NCBI RefSeq assembly: GCF_003144035.1
Contig: NZ_QFWT01000002.1
Span: forward strand, 1 to 64,000
Reading direction: 5' to 3'
Source: Vibrio albus
GTDB lineage: Bacteria; Pseudomonadota; Gammaproteobacteria; Enterobacterales; Vibrionaceae
Length of the DNA stretch: 64,000 bases
Of this stretch, positions 1 to 7,981 are shown in pieces. The position numbers and the translations under genes were made by a program. Position 1 is the first letter of the stretch. Every line of letters begins with the position of its first letter. The notes beneath the pieces were generated by a model. It saw nothing but the letters and a program-made list of their open reading frames with translations, was not told where the DNA came from and searched no databases.

Positions 1-201
1 CAACACTACGTGCTGGATGTGGTTTTCAAAGAAGATGACTCAAGGATCATGTTAGAAGGAGCGGTAGAAAATATCGCTCTGTTCAGACGGTTTGTTATGA
101 ACATGCTGAAGCAGTGCCACTGTGGTGTCCCAAGTCAGCGAAACAAGTTGAAAAAAGCTGGCTGGAGCGATGATTACCGGGCCCAGGTTTTCTTTGGTTA
201 A
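1..201 (+). CDS. ISAs1-family transposase, C-terminal fragment
   Basis: The reading frame is open from base 1 to the TAA at 199-201. The visible peptide has the pattern LDVVFKEDDSR followed by an AxENIxLxRRFxMNxLK-like segment and a terminal GWSDDYRAQV, which is how DDE transposases of the ISAs1 group end. The catalytic domain lies upstream of the window, so I cannot tell whether the gene is intact. Confidence 0.75.
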   Translation, partial: QHYVLDVVFKEDDSRIMLEGAVENIALFRRFVMNMLKQCHCGVPSQRNKLKKAGWSDDYRAQVFFG

Positions 202-229
202 GAACTGAGCAAAGTATGCTCCCGCCCTG
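1..229 (+). mobile_element. ISAs1-type insertion sequence, 3' remnant cut by window edge
   Basis: Only the 3' end of the element is visible. It holds the last 66 codons of the transposase, then a short tail that runs into CCCGCCCTG at 221-229, which resembles the complement of a CAGGGCGGG terminal repeat. The exact end is inferred because the other terminus is outside the window. Confidence 0.6.
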
Positions 230-573
230 CCGGTTACATGAGCTTGATATTTTGATAGAAGGTTGAATGGCTTTCAGGAACTGATGTTTGTCTAATTTTC
301 AACTTGAAGTATTGTTACATTACGAAAATTTATCCGAAATAGAATAAGAAAGATAATCACGTGATGCTGAGTAAAAACAAAAAGGGCAAAAACCTTCTTA
401 CTTAGTGCTGACTCCAGAGACGTCTGCACTATTATTTCACTCTGTGTCCACTCAGACAAAGTTGGTCATACCTCTTAGTTTTTTACCTATTAGCCCAATT
501 TTTAATACTAATATTAATAATGTAAGCCTGTGGTAATGCGTTCTTACCAGAACCAGTATAAAAGGTGGTAGTC
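230..573. other. Intergenic, no gene recognised
   Basis: AT-rich stretch between the IS remnant and the small gene at 574. I see no convincing ORF, RNA gene or transposon end. AAAGGTGG at about 559-566 is the ribosome binding site of the next gene. Confidence 0.5.
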
Positions 574-879
574 ATGACGAATATAGAGCAGAAACAACTT
601 GATAGATTAAGAGCTGATTTAGAGTCTTGCTTTAAATATGTTAGTAAGCCAGTTTCTTTGAAATCAATGAAGAGGGTGCGCTCAGAGCATAATTTACGCT
701 GTCTAAAAAGCCTGTTTGATGATGCTGTAAGGAACGAAGAAAATACAAAAGTAGAATATTTACGTTCTCTTATTACCAGCCTAGAATTTTCCACTGATAC
801 AACGTTAAAGTCTCACAAAATAGCTATCAGTTCTATGTTAAAGATACTGGACAACCAAAAACAGGAAATTGTCGCTTGA
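574..879 (+). CDS. Small hypothetical protein, 101 aa
   Basis: No family recognised. The ATG at 574 is preferred over the in-frame GTG at 565 because AAAGG lies about 8 nt upstream of it. The product is hydrophilic, rich in Lys, Arg, Leu and Ser, mostly helical in appearance, and without signal peptide or membrane segment. It is flanked by an IS remnant and a secreted hypothetical protein. AT content is higher than in the chromosomal half, consistent with acquired DNA. Confidence 0.55.
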   Translation: MTNIEQKQLDRLRADLESCFKYVSKPVSLKSMKRVRSEHNLRCLKSLFDDAVRNEENTKVEYLRSLITSLEFSTDTTLKSHKIAISSMLKILDNQKQEIVA

Positions 880-995
880 TGCTAATAATCAAGTACTCAT
901 AGGTTTTCATTGCGATATTGATATCTCAAGACGTGTACAAGCTAGAGATTTAAAAATTACAAATAGAAACGCTCCTAAGAGTTTACTCATTAGAA

Positions 996-1037
996 AAAGC
1001 CTCATTCCGGTGATGTCATACAGACAACTGAGGCTTT
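996..1037. terminator. Possible bidirectional terminator hairpin
   Basis: AAAGCCTCA (996-1004) pairs perfectly with TGAGGCTTT (1029-1037) across a 24-nt loop, between convergent genes ending at 879 and 1128. The loop is long and the U-run is short, so this is tentative. Confidence 0.35.
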
Positions 1038-1127
1038 GCCTATCGTTTTCCGGGCGGGATCACTACAAGTAAAGCATCATAGGAGCGGTACTTAAAAACA
1101 TAGCACAATATGTGTCCACACAACTTA

Positions 1128-1631
1128 CTATTCAAAATCATGACATAACAATTTGATTTCGATTTTTTCTTCTTCAGTTAAATATTCACAAGTAAGAGAG
1201 TTTTTTACACCCTCTTGAGTGTCACACATTAGTTTAGTTTGTCCGCCAGGGTTTAGCCGTAATACTTGGCAGCTATGATCTGTCAGCTCAACAGTATAGT
1301 CATAGTGATATGCTATTTGTAGAGCAACGTCAGCGGCAATATCTTCTGCGGTATCTTTAAAGGTGGCTCCAATTTCTTGCACTGTAGTTCCGTCCTCTAA
1401 ATCTAAAAAAATATTTTCGTCCTTACATAATTCATAAATAAAACCATTGATTACTTGGTTTAATGTTGTTCCGTCAGCACTGATAACTACCGTATCACTA
1501 GGTATGCCACAGTCGATTCGCATTTGAAAGTCCGCTCCTTGTCCGGGAGCATCCTGTGGATCTTGTTTCGCCATAACCCCAGCAGATAGGCTCATTAGCA
1601 CCGCTAAGATTGATAACATTAGATATTTCAT
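1128..1631 (-). CDS. Secreted hypothetical protein, 167 aa
   Basis: The N-terminus is a typical Sec signal peptide: MKYLM, a hydrophobic core to about residue 18, then GVMA-KQ as a cleavage site. The mature part is acidic with six or more cysteines (DCGIP, ELCKDE, HSCQVL, LMCDT, LTCEYL, LLCHDF), which suggests a disulfide-bonded periplasmic or exported protein. No family recognised. It is divergent from the pilin-like gene at 1835, so the two could share a promoter region and a surface function; that is inference. Confidence 0.6.
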   Translation of the reverse strand: MKYLMLSILAVLMSLSAGVMAKQDPQDAPGQGADFQMRIDCGIPSDTVVISADGTTLNQVINGFIYELCKDENIFLDLEDGTTVQEIGATFKDTAEDIAADVALQIAYHYDYTVELTDHSCQVLRLNPGGQTKLMCDTQEGVKNSLTCEYLTEEEKIEIKLLCHDFE

Positions 1632-1834
1632 GTCTTTACCTCGCTCCCATTTATGGGGCTAATTACATTACTCGAAAAACACTTTCCCTTTTAAGTAGTA
1701 GCAGAAGTGTTCAAGTTTGAGTGGCTCATTTCTGATAAATGATAGAAATAGTAATTACTAATACTAAAAGGAGGCTCCTTTAGTGAACTATACTTTTGAT
1801 ATGTCATTTCCCCATACTGAGACAGGTTGTGCTA

Positions 1835-2026
1835 ATGTCGATTTATTCAAAGATAAAACTAAACCTGAAAAAGTTCAGAGATGATCAGTATGGTGTTACC
1901 GTCATCGAATATGCGGTCATTGCGGTAGCCATAGCAACGCTAGTTACGTATATTTTTGGGCCTGGAGGGAGCTTAATGGGCGTCTTAGTCGATGCTATAA
2001 ACACTATGTTTGAATCTACATCTTAG
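1835..2026 (+). CDS. Flp/Fap-type pilin subunit, orphan
   Basis: Residues about 12-45 read RDDQYGVTVIEYAVIAVAIA, the class IVb (Flp) pilin pattern: Gly at the prepilin peptidase site, Glu a few residues later, then one hydrophobic helix. The ATG at 1835 gives a short basic leader; the ORF can be opened further upstream only from a TTG. A 63-residue length is normal for Flp pilins. No tad assembly genes or prepilin peptidase are in the window, so the subunit is orphan here. Its promoter region is shared with the divergent secreted protein. Confidence 0.7.
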   Translation: MSIYSKIKLNLKKFRDDQYGVTVIEYAVIAVAIATLVTYIFGPGGSLMGVLVDAINTMFESTS

Positions 2027-2333
2027 TGCTGTCCATCGAAGATGGTACTTTAGTTATCTAAAACACTTTCGTTTCTAACCTTATCAACCGGTTATTCGTA
2101 AGCGACTAATACTCAGCGTAATTGAACATTCTGATCTTTAGTAAATATTCCACGGCAAAAAAGCGGTTAAATCATCACTTAGTGAACGTTTCGGTAGCTC
2201 CCTGAACAGGTGAACGAAGTAGAAGTAGGGATTAATTCCGCCATGTTACACCGCCCCGCCATCATAAAGAGATGTACATCAAAATTGCGTACCATGATTC
2301 TCACTAAGTAATTACTCTAACGCAGAAAGGGGC
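2027..2333. other. Intergenic before the group II intron
   Basis: No ORF or RNA gene recognised. The last bases before the intron (about 2320-2333) are its 5' exon and would carry the intron-binding site. Confidence 0.4.
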
Positions 2334-3034
2334 GTGCGACGTGAGGTCGTATGAAGCGCTGTTCACCGCTTGATGTGTGAACCATCTGTATCACCAGATG
2401 AACCTAGGAGCCTGAATCAAGTAGCGGCTCTGACAATGTAACGAAGGTTGGCATCTGCCAATCGGGATTGAAATCGTGAGAGGACGATCCTCCTGATAAC
2501 CACATAAATCGGGTGAGTGCTAGGTAGTCAGCATGATGAACATACGTGAATTCGCATAAGGTGCGTTATGTGTTGAAACAGCGGAAGTGGTTAATACGCT
2601 GTAGCCAAAAGGCAAGAGAGTCGGAAAGAGATTGCCCCATGCTCTTTCGTGATCATTGAACTCTCCGCACCATAGCGGACATCTAAACTGACATTGCGCG
2701 ACATACGGAACACGGTAAGCCTGTATCACTCCCTTTGGGAAAGCCTTTGTGGCCGATAGTGATGCAGGTAGAGGATGTTGGAAAAAGCGAACGCTGCATT
2801 GTAACGATGCAGATACAGATTCATATCTGATCACGAAAGTGAGCTGACTTCCGACTGGTCTTCCGTTGCAAGAGAATTTGAAGAACTTTATTCAAGGAGA
2901 AATGATATGAACGTTTCCCCAACCCTCGGAGACTGACGATGATTCGTTTGATGAGGAAAAATACTCTCTATCACGTCATCAAAGTGCTCAGTGTAGTTCA
3001 ATAAAGTGAATCATCGACATTGGGAGTAACCACC

Positions 3035-4036
3035 ATGAACAGTAACGTATTCGGCATTGATATCGCAAAGCAAGTATTTCAAATTCACTGGGTCGATAAA
3101 GAAACCGGAGAAATACACTCTGACAAAGTAAAGCGAAAAGATTTTATTAACTACTTTGCCAATCAGCAGCCTTCAGTAATTGGTATGGAAGCTTGTGGTG
3201 GTGCTCATCATTGGGGACGGTTGTTCAAAAAAATGGGGCACTCGGTGAAATTGTTGCCAGCGAATAAGGTGAAGCCATTCGTTGTTGGTAACAAAAACGA
3301 TATGGTTGATGCCCGTGCAATTTGGACAGCGATGCAGCAACCAGGTATGAAGTTTATAGCTGTTAAAACCGAAGAGCAGCAATCCATCCTTAGTATACAT
3401 CGGATGAGAGAGCTACTAGTCAAGCACAGAACGGCACAAATCAATTCGATACGTGAACTTTTGACAGAGTTTGGGCTTGTTATGCCAAAAGGCAAAAAAG
3501 CATTCAAAGAACAATTACCTAACTGCTTGGCAAAATTGGAAAGTAAAGTGCCGAGTGCCTTTATGCATGCTTTGCAAGTTCAAATCGAACAGTTGTCTCA
3601 TTTGGATACCGATATCAAACGATTGGAAATGCAAATACAAATCTGGTTTAAGCATAATGTGGATTGTCAGCGCATCAGCAAGGTTCCAGGAGTTGGGCCA
3701 CTAACAGCAACAGCACTTATTGCATCCATGGGAGATGCATCGGTATTTAAATCAAGTCGAGAGTTTGCTGCTTGGATAGGCATGGTTCCACGACAAACGG
3801 GAACAGGAGGCAGAGTCCATTTGCATGGTATCAGTAAAAGAGGCGATATTTATTTGCGTACTCTACTTATCCATGGAGCCAGATCAGTAATAAGTCGCAG
3901 TAAAGAAAAGAGTGAATGGCTTCAATCTTTACAAGCACGAAGACCGAAAAATATTACAACTGTTGCGTTAGCGAACAAGACAGCACGAACTGTTTGGGCA
4001 TTGGTTGCTAACCAAACAGAGTATCAACCATGCTAA
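3035..4036 (+). CDS. IS110/IS1111-family transposase, 333 aa
   Basis: The N-terminal domain starts FGIDIAKQVFQIHWVD, the DEDD (RuvC-like) fold of IS110 recombinases, with the acidic residues of VIGMEA and KNDMVDARAI further on. The C-terminal transposase_20 domain contains SKVPGVGPLTATALIA and the conserved stretch around the catalytic serine region (GTGGRVHLHGISKRGD). The ATG at 3035 has GGGAG 8 nt upstream; the TTG at 3020 is rejected. The enzyme acts with a structured RNA encoded by the same element. The gene looks intact. Confidence 0.9.
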   Translation: MNSNVFGIDIAKQVFQIHWVDKETGEIHSDKVKRKDFINYFANQQPSVIGMEACGGAHHWGRLFKKMGHSVKLLPANKVKPFVVGNKNDMVDARAIWTAMQQPGMKFIAVKTEEQQSILSIHRMRELLVKHRTAQINSIRELLTEFGLVMPKGKKAFKEQLPNCLAKLESKVPSAFMHALQVQIEQLSHLDTDIKRLEMQIQIWFKHNVDCQRISKVPGVGPLTATALIASMGDASVFKSSREFAAWIGMVPRQTGTGGRVHLHGISKRGDIYLRTLLIHGARSVISRSKEKSEWLQSLQARRPKNITTVALANKTARTVWALVANQTEYQPC

Positions 4037-4299
4037 GAAGGCAGTTTTCACAAATCTAAATCAACCTTAGATGTTAACTGAAAGTTTGCCAAGGTGTATC
4101 AAAAAATAATGACAAACAGGGTAAGACCAAGCCTTATAAAACCTGAATTTGCGTTAGAGTTATAAGCTCGCAGGAGAAATGAGGAATAAGGCTGCGGAAA
4201 TCATTAGGGTCGGCAGGAAGTTGAAGTCTGCCAATGTAGACCGAATATAAAACTGCCACTTAACCTAGTTTGAAATTATTTTATGATGACCTAGCAAAT
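4037..4299 (+). ncRNA. Candidate bridge/seekRNA region of the IS1111 element
   Basis: IS1111-group elements encode their guide RNA (seekRNA or bridge RNA) in the 3' non-coding segment between transposase stop and right terminal repeat. Here this is 263 bp with no ORF and several short complementary segments, for example GGCAG at about 4213 with CTGCC at about 4227. Its boundaries and its target- and donor-binding loops cannot be read with confidence by eye. Confidence 0.5.
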
Positions 4300-4323
4300 G
4301 GGGAAACGTTCATATAAACGCAA

Positions 4324-5796
4324 ATGATGATTTCAAAAGAGATTAGTGCCTCTCCTGACAGTGCTCAATGGCAATCCATAAATTGGAAAGACGTTGAATC
4401 CCATGTTTTAAAGCTTCAGATGCGTATTGCAAAGGCAGCACGAGAAGGTAAACACGGCAAAGCGAAAGCGTTGCAGTGGATACTGACTCACTCGCGTTCA
4501 GCAAAACTTCTTGCTGTTAAGCGGGTATCACAAAATAAAGGCAGTAAAACGCCTGGAATTGACGGCGTTATCTGGAATACAGATACGCGCCGCATGAAAG
4601 CAGTCAATCTATTGAGCAGAAAAGCTTATCAAGCCAAACCGCTCAAGCGTATCTACATCCCCAAGAAAAACGGCAAGCTCAGACCATTGGGCATCCCCTG
4701 CATGATCGACAGAGCGCAACAAGCGCTCCACCTTCTTGCACTAGAGCCAATATCTGAAACTATCGCCGATCCCAATAGCTACGGCTTCCGACCGAACCGA
4801 AGTACTGCTGATGCAATTGCACAGTGTTTTATCTGTTTAAGTCAAAAGAAATCCGCACAATGGGTGCTTGAGGGAGATATTAAAGCCTGTTTCGATAAAA
4901 TTGGACATCAATGGCTTATCGAAAATATACCAGCAGACAAACGGATGCTGGAACAATGGCTGAAAGCTGGCTTTATAGATAAAGGGTTGTTCTACCATAC
5001 CGACGAGGGTACACCGCAGGGTGGGATTATATCCCCCACTCTGATGTTGATGACACTTGCAGGCCTAGAACAGCGCATAAAATCTACCGCCCTCAAAAAG
5101 GGGGCGAGAGCCAACTTTATTGGATACGCCGATGATTTCGTCGTCACCTGTGCTTCAAAGGAAGTGCTGGAGAACGATATCAAACCGTTGATTGCTGATT
5201 TCTTAGCAGAAAGAGGCTTAACACTCTCCGAAGAGAAAACGCACATTACCCACATCAGCCGTGGTTTTGACTTCCTAGGTTTTAATCATAGGAAGTACAA
5301 AGGGAAGTTGCTCATTAAACCGAACAAATCCAACACACTGCTGTTCTTGAGTAACTTGCGCGAACTCATCAAAAAGCACGCAACTATCCCCGTCAACGAT
5401 TTAATCAAGTTGATAAATCCGAAACTCAGGGGCTGGTCGAATTACTATCGACACTGCGTAGCTAAACAGGTATTCGGATATGTAGGTCACAAGCTATTCC
5501 ATACGTTATGGCACTGGGCTAAAAGGCGTCATCCAACAAAATCGAGAACTTGGATCGCTCTTAAATACTTCATCAACCGTCAAGGTCAATGGCATTTTCA
5601 CGGTTGGCAGAAGATCATGAATATGGATTGTCAGTTCAATCTGTTTCAAATAGCCAAGGTACCAATAGAGAGACATGTGAAAATCAGGAGTGCCGCTACG
5701 CCTTTTGATCCTCAATACCAAGAATACTTGGCAAAGAGAAAATCAAAGAAGCAATGCCGTAACTCTTGGCATGAGCCTGTTCTCACTGCTTTATAA
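4324..5796 (+). CDS. ltrA: Group II intron reverse transcriptase/maturase, 490 aa
   Basis: Reverse transcriptase motifs appear in order: RRIYIPKKNGKLRPLGIP (RT2), GDIKACFDKI (RT3), GTPQGGIISPTL (RT4), and the catalytic YADDFVV box (RT5) near residue 270. These are followed by the thumb/maturase X domain (LRGWSNYYRH) and a GIIM-type region (WHFHGWQ). It lacks the cysteine-rich HNH endonuclease, ending after a short lysine-rich tail. The protein binds its intron RNA, promotes splicing and copies it at new sites. An IS has been inserted between a possible ribosome binding site (AAGGAGA, 2895-2901) and this start codon, so translation is probably reduced. Confidence 0.88.
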   Translation: MMISKEISASPDSAQWQSINWKDVESHVLKLQMRIAKAAREGKHGKAKALQWILTHSRSAKLLAVKRVSQNKGSKTPGIDGVIWNTDTRRMKAVNLLSRKAYQAKPLKRIYIPKKNGKLRPLGIPCMIDRAQQALHLLALEPISETIADPNSYGFRPNRSTADAIAQCFICLSQKKSAQWVLEGDIKACFDKIGHQWLIENIPADKRMLEQWLKAGFIDKGLFYHTDEGTPQGGIISPTLMLMTLAGLEQRIKSTALKKGARANFIGYADDFVVTCASKEVLENDIKPLIADFLAERGLTLSEEKTHITHISRGFDFLGFNHRKYKGKLLIKPNKSNTLLFLSNLRELIKKHATIPVNDLIKLINPKLRGWSNYYRHCVAKQVFGYVGHKLFHTLWHWAKRRHPTKSRTWIALKYFINRQGQWHFHGWQKIMNMDCQFNLFQIAKVPIERHVKIRSAATPFDPQYQEYLAKRKSKKQCRNSWHEPVLTAL

Positions 5797-5832
5797 GTTG
5801 CTGGGTGCCAATCGGTGCCTTCGTGAAGGCTT

Positions 5833-5866
5833 GAGCCTAGTGCGGTGAAAGTTGCACGCTGGGTTC
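5833..5866 (+). ncRNA. Group II intron domain V
   Basis: A 34-nt hairpin starts GAGCC and ends GGTTC, with a GAAA tetraloop (GGTGAAAGTT in the middle) and the catalytic AGC triad at its 5' side. Length, loop and triad match domain V, the active-site helix. Confidence 0.85.
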
Positions 5867-6094
5867 TTAGAGGGACGACACTTGGTAACAGGTGTCGTCT
5901 ACTCGACAATTCTGTTTTAGCAAACTGCCCTGTCAGCTCGAATCTGGAAAAAATGAGTCAGCACCCCTAATAAATCACCAAAATATCTATTAACTCAAGT
6001 ATGGAAAACTCCGATTGGCAAAAGGCAAGACCTAACCCTAGAATTTTAGTAGCTAAATTTCTACGGGTGATTGAAATATTAGGCTAAATACCAT

Positions 6095-7363
6095 TCAAAT
6101 ATCTTTTTTTAATATCAAGATAGTGTGATAGAGGAGAGCCTTGATGACATGATTTAAGCTATGGACTTCTCGAAATAAAAGAAGCATCTTTCTTAGAAAT
6201 GTCATGAAACTTATTTCAACAGTTTTATCTCTCGTCAACCCTTCTTTAGCTGAGCTATAAGTTATTATCTGAGTTGCTTCATTATAGTCGTGCTTATAGT
6301 GTGCAATACCGTTTCTTAAACGGTTATCAATGGCATTTTCATCAAATTTAAAGAATGAGTCATCGATAGCAGTTAATTTTTTACCAAGGTCAACATTGGC
6401 GTAGTCATCGAGTGAAGAGAAAGCTTTGATCACATCTCCTTTTTTTTTGCTGAGTCGAACGTCATCTGAAAACAAGTTGAAGTCACCGCGATGTATCATG
6501 TTGTTGAGGCCAGCAACAAGTACTAGTTGTCTAGAGTAAACTTCAGCCAGATCTTTATAGGTATCGTTGCACGTGTCAAAGCTTTGAGTTGATACTCTGG
6601 CAGGAACATCACCGAGTTCTTCTTCTGCATAGTCATAATACAAAGCAGGGCGCAAAGGCAATTCTAATTTGATTAGCCTAGGGTACAAGCTGATAGTGTC
6701 ATGATGGACTGTTTTCAGAAAACCAGTATTGAGAAGGCTGTCGAAGAATTCATTTAGATTATCGTAATGCTCGTTATATAGCTTGAAAAGCAACTTGGGC
6801 ATCTCTTCGCTAAGTTCTTTATTGTGTTCATAAATGGTTAGTGGTGAAGAAATGACAGATGTAGCACTGTAAAGAGCCGCAACAACATCTTCATTCTTGT
6901 GGGACTTCAGTTTTATAAAATCTAGGTCATCTAGTCCTTTGATTACTTTCTCAAATCCTTTGATGTTGCCCCGTTTATACTGTGATATCAGTCTTTTTAA
7001 ACTTCGGTGATGCTCTCCAAGCCTGTTAAGAAGGTCTAGTCGTGATGACAAATGATAGAACGAATCCTGCCCTATCGAGCTAACGACACGCATAAATGCT
7101 GTTTCACCTTGTTTGTACGAGTCGAATGACACCGGAAAATCTAGATGTAGGTCTACGAAAGGGTTTTCGCCAGTAAATGGACCTTCGAACTCTTTGATTT
7201 CGGTTGCACCTTCAAGATTGTCAAGCCCTAAAGTAAATGTGATTTGCTCACCACACTCGGGACAAGCGAACTGAAATGGCTGAACGTCACGGTTAGAGAA
7301 CCCTATACGACAATCTATCAAAGTGTCGCATGTATCACATTTATAGCGAGTACAAATATTCAT
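6095..7363 (-). CDS. Hypothetical protein with N-terminal zinc ribbon, 422 aa
   Basis: No family recognised. Residues 1-45 carry two CxxC pairs (CDTC near residue 9 and CPEC near 34), a zinc-ribbon pattern. The remainder is soluble and helical, with a C-terminal segment (RNGIAHYKHDYNE) resembling the RNxxxH-type motif seen in HEPN and ApeA-like proteins. It stands alone between the intron and the CRISPR array. In this position in a CAST a defence or accessory cargo role is plausible, but that is inference. Confidence 0.6.
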   Translation of the reverse strand: MNICTRYKCDTCDTLIDCRIGFSNRDVQPFQFACPECGEQITFTLGLDNLEGATEIKEFEGPFTGENPFVDLHLDFPVSFDSYKQGETAFMRVVSSIGQDSFYHLSSRLDLLNRLGEHHRSLKRLISQYKRGNIKGFEKVIKGLDDLDFIKLKSHKNEDVVAALYSATSVISSPLTIYEHNKELSEEMPKLLFKLYNEHYDNLNEFFDSLLNTGFLKTVHHDTISLYPRLIKLELPLRPALYYDYAEEELGDVPARVSTQSFDTCNDTYKDLAEVYSRQLVLVAGLNNMIHRGDFNLFSDDVRLSKKKGDVIKAFSSLDDYANVDLGKKLTAIDDSFFKFDENAIDNRLRNGIAHYKHDYNEATQIITYSSAKEGLTRDKTVEISFMTFLRKMLLLFREVHSLNHVIKALLYHTILILKKDI

Positions 7364-7667
7364 ATTAACTTAGTTTATAATAAGAACTTATCTCAATAAT
7401 TCTTGCTATATGTATTACTGTCAAGGAGTCTTGAAAACGAAGGTTGAATTAATTCTGTTATTGTGACTTTAGTTGCCTAATCAAATTGTTGCTTAAACGT
7501 TTAGCATTTCAAACTGAGCCTCTTCTGGTGAGAATAATTTGGTCTATTCTAAAGTATCAAAAGGACTTCGTTCGACTGTTCTGAGAAGGATTGGGGCAAT
7601 TTCAATTTAGCACACCCCGTTCTAGCGTGTGATCACCAAGCGATTCTGTCGTACCCTGTTCTAGCGC
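7364..7667. other. Intergenic between unknown gene and CRISPR array
   Basis: No ORF recognised. GTTCTAGCG occurs twice, at 7619-7627 and 7658-7666, with a 39-nt period. The two copies do not fold into the CRISPR hairpin, so I do not count them as repeats. No transposon-end motif was seen. Confidence 0.4.
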
Positions 7668-7704
7668 CCATAAAAACCAAAACCACAAGCTTTCACCTGT
7701 GGTT
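7668..7704 (-). terminator. Rho-independent terminator closing the CRISPR array
   Basis: On the minus strand AACCACA (7704-7698) pairs with TGTGGTT (7687-7681) across a 10-nt loop and is followed by TTGGTTTTT. It lies about 10 nt after the atypical repeat, so it should end the array transcript. Confidence 0.65.
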
Positions 7705-7714
7705 GATTAATTGG

Positions 7715-7850
7715 CTTATTTACCGCTAGCCCAGCGGAAAAAGGTTGCTTACTTCCAGCCCTATTCTTAGCCGCCTATTCGGCGGAACACTGCAGGTTTG
7801 CCTCCCAAGATGTCCCATCCTTTTTCTTAGCCGCCTATTCGGCGGAACAC
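7715..7850 (-). CRISPR. Minimal type I-F3 CRISPR array: two canonical repeats plus one atypical repeat
   Basis: Reading the minus strand from the cas6 side, repeat 1 (7850-7823), a 32-nt spacer (7822-7791), repeat 2 (7790-7763), a 20-nt spacer (7762-7743) and a degenerate repeat (7742-7715) follow one another. Canonical repeats are 28 nt, differ at one base, and form CCGCC-GAATA-GGCGG before the handle CTAAGAA. The atypical repeat keeps the fold as CCGCT-GGGCT-AGCGG, with a compensatory pair change, and has the altered handle TAAATAAG. The array is co-oriented with and just downstream of cas6. The target of the 32-nt spacer is unknown. Confidence 0.9.
7743..7762 (-). ncRNA. Self-matching 20-nt homing spacer against ffs
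   Basis: The spacer reads AGGGCTGGAAGTAAGCAACC on the minus strand. The ffs RNA strand at 27290-27271 reads AGGTCCGGAAGGAAGCAGCC: 16 of 20 identical, with mismatches at positions 4, 6, 12 and 18. Positions 6, 12 and 18 are the flipped-out bases in type I Cascade guides, where mismatches are tolerated. The bases 5' of the protospacer are TC. Similarity stops at position 20, at the start of the atypical repeat. It directs insertion next to ffs by inference from known I-F3 att guides. Confidence 0.85.
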
Positions 7851-7981
7851 TATCAATAATAGACGATAACTTACTGAAACACATAACTATCTATCACTTT
7901 GACACAAAATACCCTTTCTTTTACGGCCTTCCTGTAACTAATTGATTTAACGAAACTAACCTCCTTCCATTAAAAATGAGG

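Larger units (their letters stand above)
2905..4315 (+). mobile_element. IS110-family (IS1111 group) insertion sequence
   Basis: A perfect 16-bp inverted repeat, ATATGAACGTTTCCCC at 2905-2920 and its complement at 4300-4315, brackets a DEDD/Tnp_20 transposase. About 115 bp precede the gene and about 265 bp follow it. Inverted (sub-terminal) repeats and a long 3' non-coding region mark the IS1111 subgroup. It sits inside the group II intron, just before the maturase start codon. Confidence 0.85.
2334..5907 (+). mobile_element. Group II intron carrying a maturase ORF, interrupted by an IS1111-type element
   Basis: The 5' end GTGCGAC at 2334 matches the bacterial group II consensus GUGYG and is followed by GC-rich domain I-like pairings to about 2880. 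A maturase/reverse transcriptase ORF lies at 4324-5796. Domain V is at 5833-5866 and is followed by a domain VI-like stem (CGACAC..GTGTCG) and CTACTCGAC at the 3' end. Without the roughly 1.41-kb insertion at 2905-4315 the intron would be about 2.16 kb, a normal size. The 3' splice site is placed to within a few bases. Confidence 0.85.

Noticed and set aside
483..794. 103-codon minus-strand ORF
   Set aside because: Shadow of the small gene at 574-879, which has a better ribosome binding site.
869..1072. 67-codon plus-strand ORF
   Set aside because: Overlaps the previous gene's end, has no ribosome binding site and runs through a terminator-like hairpin.
2028..2040. TGTCC at 2030 as left transposon end
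   Set aside because: No CCATAA-type TnsB sites follow it.
2520..2834. 104-codon minus-strand ORF
   Set aside because: Lies in the structured RNA part of the group II intron.
7619..7666. Two GTTCTAGCG copies near the array as further degenerate repeats
   Set aside because: They lack the repeat hairpin and lie beyond the array terminator.
7791..7822. Resemblance of the 32-nt spacer to the transposon right end (GGACATCTT shared)
   Set aside because: Only nine bases are shared and flanks do not agree; probably chance.
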